DNA of 11,684 nucleotides from Lentzea sp. (GTDB lineage Bacteria > Actinomycetota > Actinomycetes > Mycobacteriales > Pseudonocardiaceae): contig JASLAV010000583.1 of the NCBI GenBank assembly GCA_030146905.1, forward strand, positions 1-11,684, read 5' to 3'. Below are positions 6,850 to 11,684 of this stretch, piece after piece. A model generated the notes under the pieces. That model was not told where the DNA came from and ran no database searches. It worked only from the letters and a program-made list of their open reading frames with translations. Both the position numbers and the translations under genes were made by a program. Each line of letters begins with the position of its first letter. Positions within the stretch are counted from its first letter, which is position 1.

Positions 6850-6869
6850 GGCACCGGGAATCCCGTGCC
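6850..6869 (-). terminator. Hairpin after response regulator gene
   Basis: GGCA-C-CGGG-AAT-CCCG-TGCC folds into an 8-bp stem with one bulged C and a 3-nt loop, only 5 nt after the stop of the response regulator on the - strand. There is no T-run. Position and stability suggest a terminator for that gene. Confidence 0.5.
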
Positions 6870-6874
6870 CGCGC

Positions 6875-7531
6875 TCAGAGGTCGTCCACGCCGATCAGGC
6901 CGTCCTGGATGGCGCGGGCGGCGAGGGCGACCTTGGTGGACGCCTCCCTGCCGATCTGGGCGTACTTGATCCGGATCCGTTCGAGGTGGGAGTTCACCGT
7001 GCTCGGCGAGATGCCGAGGCGGTGCGCGACGAACTCCTTCGACTCCGACTGGAACCACTCGATGAGCACCTCGGTCTCCCTGGACGACAACGCGGGCCGC
7101 CGTTCGGACCGGTCGCCCGCGAGCGCACCTGCCAGCGCCGGTGGCGTGTAGGGCTCGTTCCTGGCCGCCGCGTGCACCGCCTCGACCAGGTGCCCCGCGC
7201 CTTCGGCCTTCGTCAGGTAGCACAGCGCGCCCAGTTCCAGGCACCGCAACGCGATGCCGTCGTCGGCGCGCATGGAGTAGACCACCACCCGCCTGCCCGC
7301 CTCGACGAGCCTGCGCAGATCCCCGAGCGCCGGCGTCGGGCCGCCCAGGTGCAGGTCGAGGACCACCACGTCGGCGCGGGCGCCCTCGTCCAGCCAGGCG
7401 ACGCGCACGTCGTCCCCTTCGGCGACCACCCTGACCGGTGGAGTTCCCGCGGACAGCCAGTGGGCGACCCCGGCGCGCACGGCCGGATGGTCGTCGACGA
7501 CTACGACGGTCAGCCCGGAGCCGGTCGCCAT
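6875..7531 (-). CDS. NarL/LuxR-type response regulator (orphan)
   Basis: A 218-aa two-domain response regulator. The receiver domain (about 7-125) has the acidic pair D13/D14 in VVVDDHP, phosphoacceptor D59 in VVVLDLHLGG, S86 in VVVYSM at the usual Thr/Ser switch position, and K108 in YLTKAEG, so phosphorylation by a histidine kinase is expected. The LuxR-type DNA-binding domain (about 145-205) starts LSSRETEVLIEW and has the recognition region GISPSTVNSHLERIRIKY. The start ATG 7531 has GGAGG about 6 nt upstream. No histidine kinase gene lies in the window, so it is an orphan here. Upstream is 229 nt of non-coding DNA. Target genes unknown; the RDD gene downstream is a possible but unproved one. 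Confidence 0.92.
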   Translation of the reverse strand: MATGSGLTVVVVDDHPAVRAGVAHWLSAGTPPVRVVAEGDDVRVAWLDEGARADVVVLDLHLGGPTPALGDLRRLVEAGRRVVVYSMRADDGIALRCLELGALCYLTKAEGAGHLVEAVHAAARNEPYTPPALAGALAGDRSERRPALSSRETEVLIEWFQSESKEFVAHRLGISPSTVNSHLERIRIKYAQIGREASTKVALAARAIQDGLIGVDDL

Positions 7532-7679
7532 CTGGCCTCCATCCGAGTCTGCTCACCGTGCGCGTTCTCGGTGGACGACCTGCGCAACCGGTGGCGCGAG
7601 TGTGACCCGTTCGAGCGTAGCGGCACACGCTGGTCGAGTCTGCCGGTTGCCGTATTTCCTTGCCGAGAAGCAAGAGCGC

Positions 7680-7713
7680 ACGGCGCCCCGTCCCGGTCCC
7701 GGCAGGGCGCCGT
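7680..7713 (-). terminator. Hairpin downstream of NmrA-like gene
   Basis: ACGGCGCCC (7680-7688) and GGGCGCCGT (7705-7713) are a perfect 9-bp inverted repeat with a 16-nt loop that is itself GC-rich. It lies 48 nt past the stop of the NmrA-like gene on the - strand, without a T-run. The rest of the 7532-7760 gap shows only a weak 5-bp hairpin (7659-7674) and no gene I can support. Confidence 0.5.
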
Positions 7714-7760
7714 TCCGGTCGTCCACAGGCACCGGTCTACTTAGGACGGTCGTGCTGCGG

Positions 7761-8624
7761 TCAGCGGTTCACCGAGTCGCGCACGTAGTCGCGCAACGTG
7801 CGCGGCGCACGGCCGAGAAGCTTGGTCATGATCTCGACCTCGGCGGGGTCGGTCGCGATCGGCGCCGAGCTGAGCAGCTCGAAGCTGCGGATCCAGTCCG
7901 CGAGCTTCTGGCCGGACAGCCTGCGCTCCAGCGCCTTGCGCCACTGCGGATCGCCACCGGTGTAGACGACCTCGCGCCCGAGCGCCTCCGCCCAGATCTG
8001 CGCGCTCTGCTCACCGTTCAACGACTCCGGCCCCAGGAGCTGGTAGGCGCCGGCGGCGAAGCTGACGTCGGTGAGCGCGTTGGTGATCACCTCGGCCGCG
8101 TCGCGCAGGTCGATCCGGTTGACGCCACCGGGGTGCAGCGGCGTCGGGAAGACCCCCGCCTCGATGTCCTCGCGGAAGATCTCGTCGTTCTGGTCGAAGT
8201 TGGTGAGGCTGAACATCGCGGGCCGGGTGTCGGTGCTCGCCAGGAACGCCGCGAGCCGCAGCTTCGCCGCGTAGGCGGGGATCGCGCGGCTCGCCGCCTC
8301 ACGTGCCTCCCGGTCCTCGACGTGGAAGCCGCCGAACACCAGGCGAGCGCCCGCGCGCTGGGCCTCCTCGCCGAAGACCGTGGCGATCTCGACCTCGTTC
8401 ACCTCGTGCGGCGACACGTAGAACGCCGAGTCGACACCCCGCAGCGCGGTGGCGACGGCCTCGCGGTCGGCGAGGTCACCCTGCACGACCTCGACCGTGC
8501 CGGGCAGGTTCGCCCGTTCCTTGTTGCGCACCAACGCACGCACGTCCACGCCGCGCCGAACGGCCTCGTCCAGCACCAGACCGCCCACGGTGCCCGTCGC
8601 TCCGATGATCAGCGTCTTGGTCAT
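7761..8624 (-). CDS. NmrA-like NAD(P)-binding reductase (atypical SDR)
   Basis: A 287-aa NAD(P)-binding Rossmann protein of the NmrA/atypical SDR group. It has IIGATGTVG (6-14) as glycine-rich motif and ALVRNKER (30-37), with an arginine that favours NADP(H). DVRAL, VVQGDL and FYVSPH fit the strands of the fold. No Tyr-x3-Lys catalytic pair is visible, so it may be a quinone reductase of the QOR2 type or a redox sensor rather than a classical dehydrogenase. I prefer ATG 8624, with GGAG 6 nt upstream, over ATG 8630, where GGAG touches the start codon. It is divergent from the TetR gene with 90 nt between, the usual layout for a repressor and its target. Confidence 0.85.
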   Translation of the reverse strand: MTKTLIIGATGTVGGLVLDEAVRRGVDVRALVRNKERANLPGTVEVVQGDLADREAVATALRGVDSAFYVSPHEVNEVEIATVFGEEAQRAGARLVFGGFHVEDREAREAASRAIPAYAAKLRLAAFLASTDTRPAMFSLTNFDQNDEIFREDIEAGVFPTPLHPGGVNRIDLRDAAEVITNALTDVSFAAGAYQLLGPESLNGEQSAQIWAEALGREVVYTGGDPQWRKALERRLSGQKLADWIRSFELLSSAPIATDPAEVEIMTKLLGRAPRTLRDYVRDSVNR

Positions 8625-8644
8625 GTCCATCTCCGTTGATCGAA

Positions 8645-8707
8645 AGTCAATGACTGCTGATCAATGAGTACAGCTTCGCTGACTTCGAGTCAATGAACTG
8701 TTAGCGT
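8645..8707. promoter_or_regulatory. Divergent promoters and three TCAATGA operator repeats (NmrA/TetR)
   Basis: TCAATGA occurs at 8647-8653, 8661-8667 and 8690-8696, all in the same orientation, and the first sits in the near-palindrome AGTCAATGACT (8645-8655). For the - gene, TTGACT (8693-8688), 17 nt and TACTCA (8670-8665) form a promoter whose -35 overlaps repeat 3, with repeats 1 and 2 at or just past the start point. For the + gene, CTGACT (8679-8684), 17 nt and TAGCGT (8702-8707) would start transcription 8 nt on, exactly at ATG 8715. The TetR protein could thus block both promoters. Binding is inferred. Confidence 0.6.
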
Positions 8708-8714
8708 GGAGGGC

Positions 8715-9329
8715 ATGACCCGCGCCGCCACCGCCGCCGCGACCAGGGAGAAGGTTCTGGTCGCTGCCCGTGAGCTGTTCATCACGTCGAGGTACGAGGA
8801 CGTCAAGGCGGCCGACATCGCCAGAGCGGCCGGTGTCGCGCACGGACTGGTGTTCCACCACTTCGGCAGCAAGCAGGGGCTGTACGGCGAGGTGCTGTGC
8901 AGCATCGCCCGCGAGGTGCTGGACCTGCACGTCAGCGACCCGGCCGTGCCGCTGGGGAAACGGATCCGCCAGTCGCACAAGGCGCACCTGGCGTACCTGG
9001 TGGCGCACCGCGACCTGGCGCTGAACCTGATGCTGCAGTCGTGGGGCGTGGAGGAGTCGTTCGACCGCGTGCGGGACGACGGAAACCGGAAGATGTGCGA
9101 GAACCTGGGTCTGGACTTCGACCGGCCGGCGGTCAGGGCCGTGCTGCGGATGTACACGACGGCGGCCGACCGGCTGGCGCGTGATCATCTGCTGGGCGAG
9201 CACCCGTTCGACGACGACGTGGTCGTGGAGATGCTCATGACCATGCTCGCGGGGGCGCTGCGGGCGGCGCGGATCGCCGACCCGTCGCTGGAGGTGGAGC
9301 CGGTGCTGGAGGAGCTGGCGCGCCCGTAG
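8715..9329 (+). CDS. TetR-family transcriptional repressor
   Basis: A 204-aa TetR-type regulator. The N-terminal DNA-binding domain (about 10-55) reads REKVLVAARELFITSRYEDV, then KAADIARAAGVAHGLVFHHF and GSKQGLYGEV, the full helix-turn-helix with the usual F/Y-x-H-F and K residues. The remaining 145 residues are helical and would form the ligand pocket and dimer face; no ligand can be deduced. ATG 8715 is preferred to GTG 8706: a -10 box (TAGCGT) ends 8 nt upstream, so the message is probably leaderless, and the GGAGG at 8708-8712 is too close to serve the ATG well. It is divergent from the NmrA-like reductase, whose promoter region carries three repeats, so local repression and autoregulation are likely. 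Its stop is one base from the stop of the convergent small ORF. Confidence 0.92.
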   Translation: MTRAATAAATREKVLVAARELFITSRYEDVKAADIARAAGVAHGLVFHHFGSKQGLYGEVLCSIAREVLDLHVSDPAVPLGKRIRQSHKAHLAYLVAHRDLALNLMLQSWGVEESFDRVRDDGNRKMCENLGLDFDRPAVRAVLRMYTTAADRLARDHLLGEHPFDDDVVVEMLMTMLAGALRAARIADPSLEVEPVLEELARP

Positions 9330-9330
9330 C

Positions 9331-9459
9331 TCAAGGGCGGATGCGCAGGACCTCGACGTGCTCCTGGTCGAACTCCTCGCCTCGGCCGAACCGGTCGGCG
9401 TCGTCGCAGTGGGCCCTGAGCGTCTGAGCTTTCCCCGTTCGTCGGGTCGGAGTGCTCAC
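9331..9459 (-). CDS. 42-aa hypothetical small protein
   Basis: A short ORF starting GTG at 9459 with AGAAGG 7 nt upstream. The product begins MSTPTRRTGKAQTLRAHC and ends EHVEVLRIRP; the N-terminus is basic and the middle is acidic (DDADRFGRGEEFDQEH). From codon 16 on nearly every codon ends in G or C, as in a real gene here. It starts 43 nt after the HPF-like gene on the same strand, so the two may be cotranscribed, and it ends one base from the TetR stop. I recognise no family, signal peptide or membrane segment. It could be spurious, but the ribosome binding site, codon pattern and placement argue for a gene. Confidence 0.5.
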   Translation of the reverse strand: MSTPTRRTGKAQTLRAHCDDADRFGRGEEFDQEHVEVLRIRP

Positions 9460-9502
9460 GATGCACCTTCTGGCGACGGACACCGACGGCGCCGCACCGG
9501 TC

Positions 9503-9907
9503 TCAGTCCCGGGATCCCCGGGGCTGGTCGAGCTCCGGCAGCGCGGGGACGGACCTCAGCGCGCGGTTGTGGCGCGGTTCGGTCCGCGTCTTGGCCTCGT
9601 CGACCTGACGGATCAGCTCGTTGCGGACCTCGTTGAGCGCGGCGGGCAGATCGGGCTCGGACGAGGTGGCGACGAGGTGCAGGCGGGGAGTGCGGTTGAT
9701 CCAGCACTCCAGGGTGACTCGCTGCTCGACGCCGCGGCGGTCCTTCACGCTGATCTCGAGCTCGACCTGGTCGTCGCGGAAGGAGCGCAGCCGCGAGCCG
9801 AGCGCGGTCAGGCGTTCCGCGACCCAGTCCCGTTCGTTCGCGAGGAAGCCAGTGGCGAGGTGCAGCCGCTTGGTGATCACCGCGGTGTCGTCCGGGAGTT
9901 CGCTCAT
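9503..9907 (-). CDS. HPF/RaiA-family ribosome-associated protein (short form)
   Basis: A 134-aa protein resembling the S30AE/HPF domain: a strand-helix-three strands-helix order, with ITKRLHLATGF, helix NERDWVAERLTALGSRL, strands VELEISVKDR, RVTLECWI and RLHLVATSSE, then helix DLPAALNEVRNELIRQVDEAK (85-105). Such proteins bind the small ribosomal subunit and slow translation under stress. It lacks the C-terminal dimerisation domain of long actinobacterial HPF, so 100S dimer formation is not expected. The tail (110-134) is proline- and arginine-rich and looks unstructured. Start is ATG 9907 with AAAGGAC about 11 nt upstream; the open frame to 10024 upstream looks non-coding. A 42-aa ORF follows on the same strand. 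Similarity is to the fold pattern and moderate in strength. Confidence 0.7.
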   Translation of the reverse strand: MSELPDDTAVITKRLHLATGFLANERDWVAERLTALGSRLRSFRDDQVELEISVKDRRGVEQRVTLECWINRTPRLHLVATSSEPDLPAALNEVRNELIRQVDEAKTRTEPRHNRALRSVPALPELDQPRGSRD

Positions 9908-9945
9908 CTGCTCACTTGTCCTTTGTGGAGTATCGCTTTCGTGCT

Positions 9946-9981
9946 CGTGGTCAACGCGCCGGCTTCGGAGCGTTGACCACG
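9946..9981 (-). promoter_or_regulatory. Perfect 12-bp inverted repeat upstream of HPF-like gene
   Basis: CGTGGTCAACGC (9946-9957) and GCGTTGACCACG (9970-9981) are perfect 12-bp complements with a 12-nt spacer, 39-74 nt upstream of the HPF-like start. On the - strand TTGACC (9954-9949) could be a -35 box, with TACTCC (9932-9927) 16 nt on as a weak -10, so the repeat may be an operator. It could instead be a terminator for the RTX gene, but it is 158 nt past that stop. The rest of the gap up to 10138 is relatively AT-rich, with only weak 5-bp repeats and no gene I can support. Confidence 0.5.
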
Positions 9982-10138
9982 CATGCGCACGTTCAGTTCT
10001 TCGCCGGGCGCGACCTGGGGTCAACCGCCTGGGTGCGAGGTATTTCCGGCAAAATCAACTGTACACCCGTTCGGACTTCGGCCGACAAAACGCGCGCATC
10101 GGCTTTTCAAACATCGAATTGAGCCGCGCGATTCGGGA

Positions 10139-10888
10139 TCAGTTCGTGGAAGTGGCGGCTTGAGCCGCTGCCGGGAGGAGACAGGCGTAGCTCAGCGGGA
10201 GCAGGCTCACGAACGTTCCGCCGGCTCCGGTGCAGATGTTGCGTGCCTCCTGGACGCGGCGGTTGGTCGGGCTGAGGGGATTGAACACGCACACATATCC
10301 CACCGGATTGACGGTGAGGGAAAGCACGCCGCCGGTCGCGGTGCACAGCGCGGTTGCGTTTCCCGTGCCCGAGCCGGGACCTGTTCCCGGCGGGGTGCTC
10401 GTGTTCTCGCAGCTGGCGTGGATGTCCGGGTCCGGCGCGGGCCCCTGGCAGGTGTCGACGTCGAGACCACCGTCGAGACTGTCCTGACTGCCGTCGACGG
10501 AAGGGCCGGCGAGGGTGTCGGTGCCGGCGCTGCCGGAGATCGTGTCGATGCCCAGGCCGCCGGTGAGGACGTCGTTGCCGATGCCGCCGGTGATGGTGTC
10601 GTTGCCGTCACCGCCGCTGATCGTGTCGTCGAGGGCCGAGCCCGTGATGGTGTCGTTGCCGCTGTTGCCGTTGATCGTCTTGGCGGGATTCGTGCCACCG
10701 CAGTCGATCGTGTCGTTGCCGGGACTTCCGATCACGACCGTGTCGGTCTGGGTCACGCCGGCGCTCACGACGCAGTTGACGGCGGCCTGGGCGGTCATCG
10801 GGGCGATCACCCACAAGGCCGGCACTACGAGAATTCCGGCCACCGTGGCGACGATCGCCCGGCGGATCTGACTCTGCTGGATCCTCAT
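10139..10888 (-). CDS. Secreted RTX-repeat (calcium-binding) protein with cysteine-rich C-terminus
   Basis: A 249-aa exported protein. An N-terminal signal peptide (1-36; basic RR at 9-10, hydrophobic 11-30, cleavage near AQA-A) predicts Sec export. Residues 54-147 hold RTX nonapeptides of the form GG-x-GNDTIT, six of them contiguous at 74-127, which fold as a calcium-bound beta-roll. A Pro/Gly linker (164-176) leads to a C-terminal part with two similar units, C182-T-x-x-GG...Y-x-C200 and C219-T-x-x-GG...Y-x-C236. Eight cysteines fall in the mature chain (39, 63, 147, 160, 182, 200, 219, 236), suggesting four disulfides. ATG 10888 is preferred to the start at 10930 because it begins the signal peptide and has AGGAA upstream. 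It is divergent from the SapA-like gene and follows a structured leader. No enzyme domain is visible; a surface or spore-coat role is only a guess. Confidence 0.85.
   Translation of the reverse strand: MRIQQSQIRRAIVATVAGILVVPALWVIAPMTAQAAVNCVVSAGVTQTDTVVIGSPGNDTIDCGGTNPAKTINGNSGNDTITGSALDDTISGGDGNDTITGGIGNDVLTGGLGIDTISGSAGTDTLAGPSVDGSQDSLDGGLDVDTCQGPAPDPDIHASCENTSTPPGTGPGSGTGNATALCTATGGVLSLTVNPVGYVCVFNPLSPTNRRVQEARNICTGAGGTFVSLLPLSYACLLPAAAQAATSTN
10508..10669 (-). repeat. Six tandem 27-bp RTX nonapeptide codon repeats
   Basis: Residues 74-127 of the RTX protein are six contiguous 9-residue units on the pattern G-x-x-G-x-D-T-I-x. At DNA level the 27-bp units keep a shared core (GTCGTTGCC on the + strand in several) but differ enough to show age. 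A separate earlier copy codes residues 54-62 and a degenerate one residues 140-147. Confidence 0.9.
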
Positions 10889-10985
10889 GTCTTCATTTCC
10901 TGAACGCAATTTTTCACAACCGCACGGCACGGACGCGCCGGCGGAAAATTCGCGAGCGATGCGGAATCCCTGTCAAACGGGCTGT

Positions 10986-11106
10986 TCGGTGACTCGTGCA
11001 TGCAAAAAACCTCGGCTCGTGATCTGCGTCCACGTTCTTCGCGGAGCAAGTCACGTCACCGAGGTCCGGGGTAACGACATGCAATCTACCCCTCGTCCGC
11101 GGTGAC
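10986..11106 (-). promoter_or_regulatory. Candidate transcription attenuator or unknown RNA leader upstream of RTX gene
   Basis: On the - strand CCTCGG (11064-11059) pairs with CCGAGG (11015-11010), GTGA (11054-11051) with TCAC (11022-11019), and TCCGCG (11045-11040) with CGCAGA (11028-11023, one G-U), around an 11-nt loop. Six T residues (11009-11004) follow, as in an intrinsic terminator. CGGTGAC (11061-11055), which overlaps the terminator arm, can instead pair with GTCACCG at 11106-11100, enclosing GGGGTA/TACCCC (11092-11087 with 11073-11068), or as TCGGTGAC with GTCACCGA at 10993-10986. The hairpin ends 115 nt before the RTX start. I do not recognise a known riboswitch class. A terminator for an unseen small RNA is the alternative. 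Confidence 0.5.
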
Positions 11107-11124
11107 CGATACCGCCGTTGGTTT

Positions 11125-11181
11125 CGACACCCACTCAGAGTTTGCCAGTCCACAAAAGAGTCCCTCTGGTTGGCGGTGTCG
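11125..11181 (+). other. Extended hairpin in the SapA-like gene upstream region
   Basis: CGACACC (11125-11131) pairs with GGTGTCG (11175-11181), and inside it CAGAG (11136-11140) with CTCTG (11164-11168). It lies 94 nt upstream of the SapA-like start and could sit in its 5' leader or be a DNA-binding site. In the rest of the 386-nt gap (10889-11274), GGAAT-N16-GTT (10963-10986) resembles an ECF-sigma promoter on +, but its spacing is short and the match weak; I see no gene. Confidence 0.35.
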
Positions 11182-11274
11182 CGTTGTTGCAGCTCATCGA
11201 CAGGCTGGGCAGGCCGCAGACGGAGCACAGGGGAGTGGCGCCGACGCGGTATCAAGGGGAGGAAGAACGAAGTC

Positions 11275-11684
11275 ATGCAGAAAAGATTCCGGACAATGTT
11301 GAGCGCGAGCACGATCGCGCTGGGTCTCGTGCTCGTGTCGACGGCTCCGGCCACCGCGCACACGCAGAGCGAGGCGATCACGAACGGCTGCGGCTCGGGG
11401 TTCGCGGCGGTAAGCGACGGCACCAGAGCGGTCACCACCGGCTCGTCCACCTGGGGCTACGTGCACCTGGCCTACAACAGCTCGACCGGCGTCAACTGCG
11501 TCGTGACGCGCAAGACCGCCTACCACGGCACCGCGTCGCGGGTCAGCGTCGAACTGAAGGTGCAGAACGTGGGCACCTACTACAAGTTCGACCCCGACGC
11601 CGGGCACTGGGAGTCGGTCTCGCACGCCGCCTCCAACCGGTGCGTCCAGTACGCCGGCTGGGTGTGGAACCCGGCGGGCACGAC
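11275..11684 (+). CDS. SapA-like secreted (spore-associated) protein, 3' end cut off
   Basis: The first 136 residues of an exported protein. The signal peptide is residues 1-28 (KR at 3-4, hydrophobic 9-24, cleavage after PATA), so Sec export is likely. The mature part resembles Streptomyces spore-associated protein A: CGSGFAAV near 39-46, LAYNSSTGVNCVVTRK (65-80), a D-x-G segment at about 106-110, and a late cysteine C123. The three cysteines seen (39, 75, 123) match places where relatives have them. SapA-type proteins are made late in development and found on spores, but their molecular role is unknown. ATG 11275 has a strong GGGGAGGAAG about 10 nt upstream. It is divergent from the RTX gene, pairing two exported proteins. 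The stop is outside the window. The match is from memory of the family pattern. Confidence 0.72.
   Translation, partial: MQKRFRTMLSASTIALGLVLVSTAPATAHTQSEAITNGCGSGFAAVSDGTRAVTTGSSTWGYVHLAYNSSTGVNCVVTRKTAYHGTASRVSVELKVQNVGTYYKFDPDAGHWESVSHAASNRCVQYAGWVWNPAGT

Noticed and set aside
6132..7673. A 513-codon frame on - ending in the RDD protein
   Set aside because: The upstream 320 codons are out of frame with the response regulator and rich in Arg and Gly; the RDD gene has its own ATG at 6710 with a ribosome binding site.
7532..7760. A possible small - strand ORF from a GTG in the gap upstream of the response regulator
   Set aside because: No ribosome binding site and a low-complexity Arg/Ala/Pro product; it also crosses the 9-bp hairpin.
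10508..10669. Regular 27-bp repeats, considered as a CRISPR or minisatellite
   Set aside because: They are contiguous, in frame and encode G-x-x-G-x-D-T-I-x units, so they are explained by RTX protein repeats; there are no spacers.
10986..11106. Known c-di-AMP (ydaO) or c-di-GMP riboswitch upstream of the secreted-protein genes
   Set aside because: I compared from memory the conserved sequence blocks of these classes and could not find them; only the general leader architecture fits.
10914..11450. A 178-codon - strand ORF over the RTX/SapA-like gap
   Set aside because: It is antisense to the SapA-like signal peptide region, mixes composition along its length and covers the hairpins; no ribosome binding site or family match.

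Overview
The window is very GC-rich and its coding regions end almost every codon in G or C. Together with MmyB-type XRE regulators, an RsbA-like anti-sigma factor, a SapA-like secreted protein and candidate leaderless promoters, this points to a filamentous actinomycete, perhaps Pseudonocardiales (Lentzea, Saccharothrix or Amycolatopsis-like) or a Streptomyces relative. The genus is inferred, not shown. It looks like ordinary chromosome. I see no transposase, integrase, CRISPR array, tRNA or rRNA.

Layout. (1) 1-1049: the 3' part of a MEDS plus ATPase anti-sigma-type regulator on + meets a STAS anti-anti-sigma protein on -, with a hairpin over the junction; this is a likely partner-switching pair. 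(2) 1102-6063, all on -: an MmyB-type XRE regulator, then two SDR oxidoreductases, a flavin-reductase-like protein, an amidohydrolase and a small Atu4866-family protein. The last five are spaced 22-41 nt apart, so they are probably one metabolic operon run from the 141-nt gap below the regulator gene, which holds several inverted repeats. (3) 6132-7531, both on -: an RDD membrane protein and an orphan NarL/LuxR response regulator. (4) 7761-9329: a divergent NmrA-like reductase (-) and TetR repressor (+) sharing 90 nt with three TCAATGA repeats. (5) 9331-9907 on -: a short HPF/RaiA-like ribosome-associated protein followed by a 42-codon small ORF. (6) 10139-11684: two divergent secreted proteins, a small RTX-repeat protein (-) and a SapA-like protein (+, cut by the window end), separated by 386 nt of structured DNA.

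The most interesting places are the leader upstream of the RTX gene, where a segmented hairpin ending in six U residues competes with two other pairings of the same strand segment; the repeat-rich leader of the SDR operon, where one repeat arm covers the ribosome binding site; the amidohydrolase, which seems to lack one usual metal histidine and its catalytic glutamate; and the unlisted 42-aa ORF. I found no defence system, phage module or natural-product megasynthase. The nearest thing to an undescribed system is the regulator/SDR/SDR/flavin reductase/amidohydrolase/Atu4866 cassette, whose substrate I cannot name.
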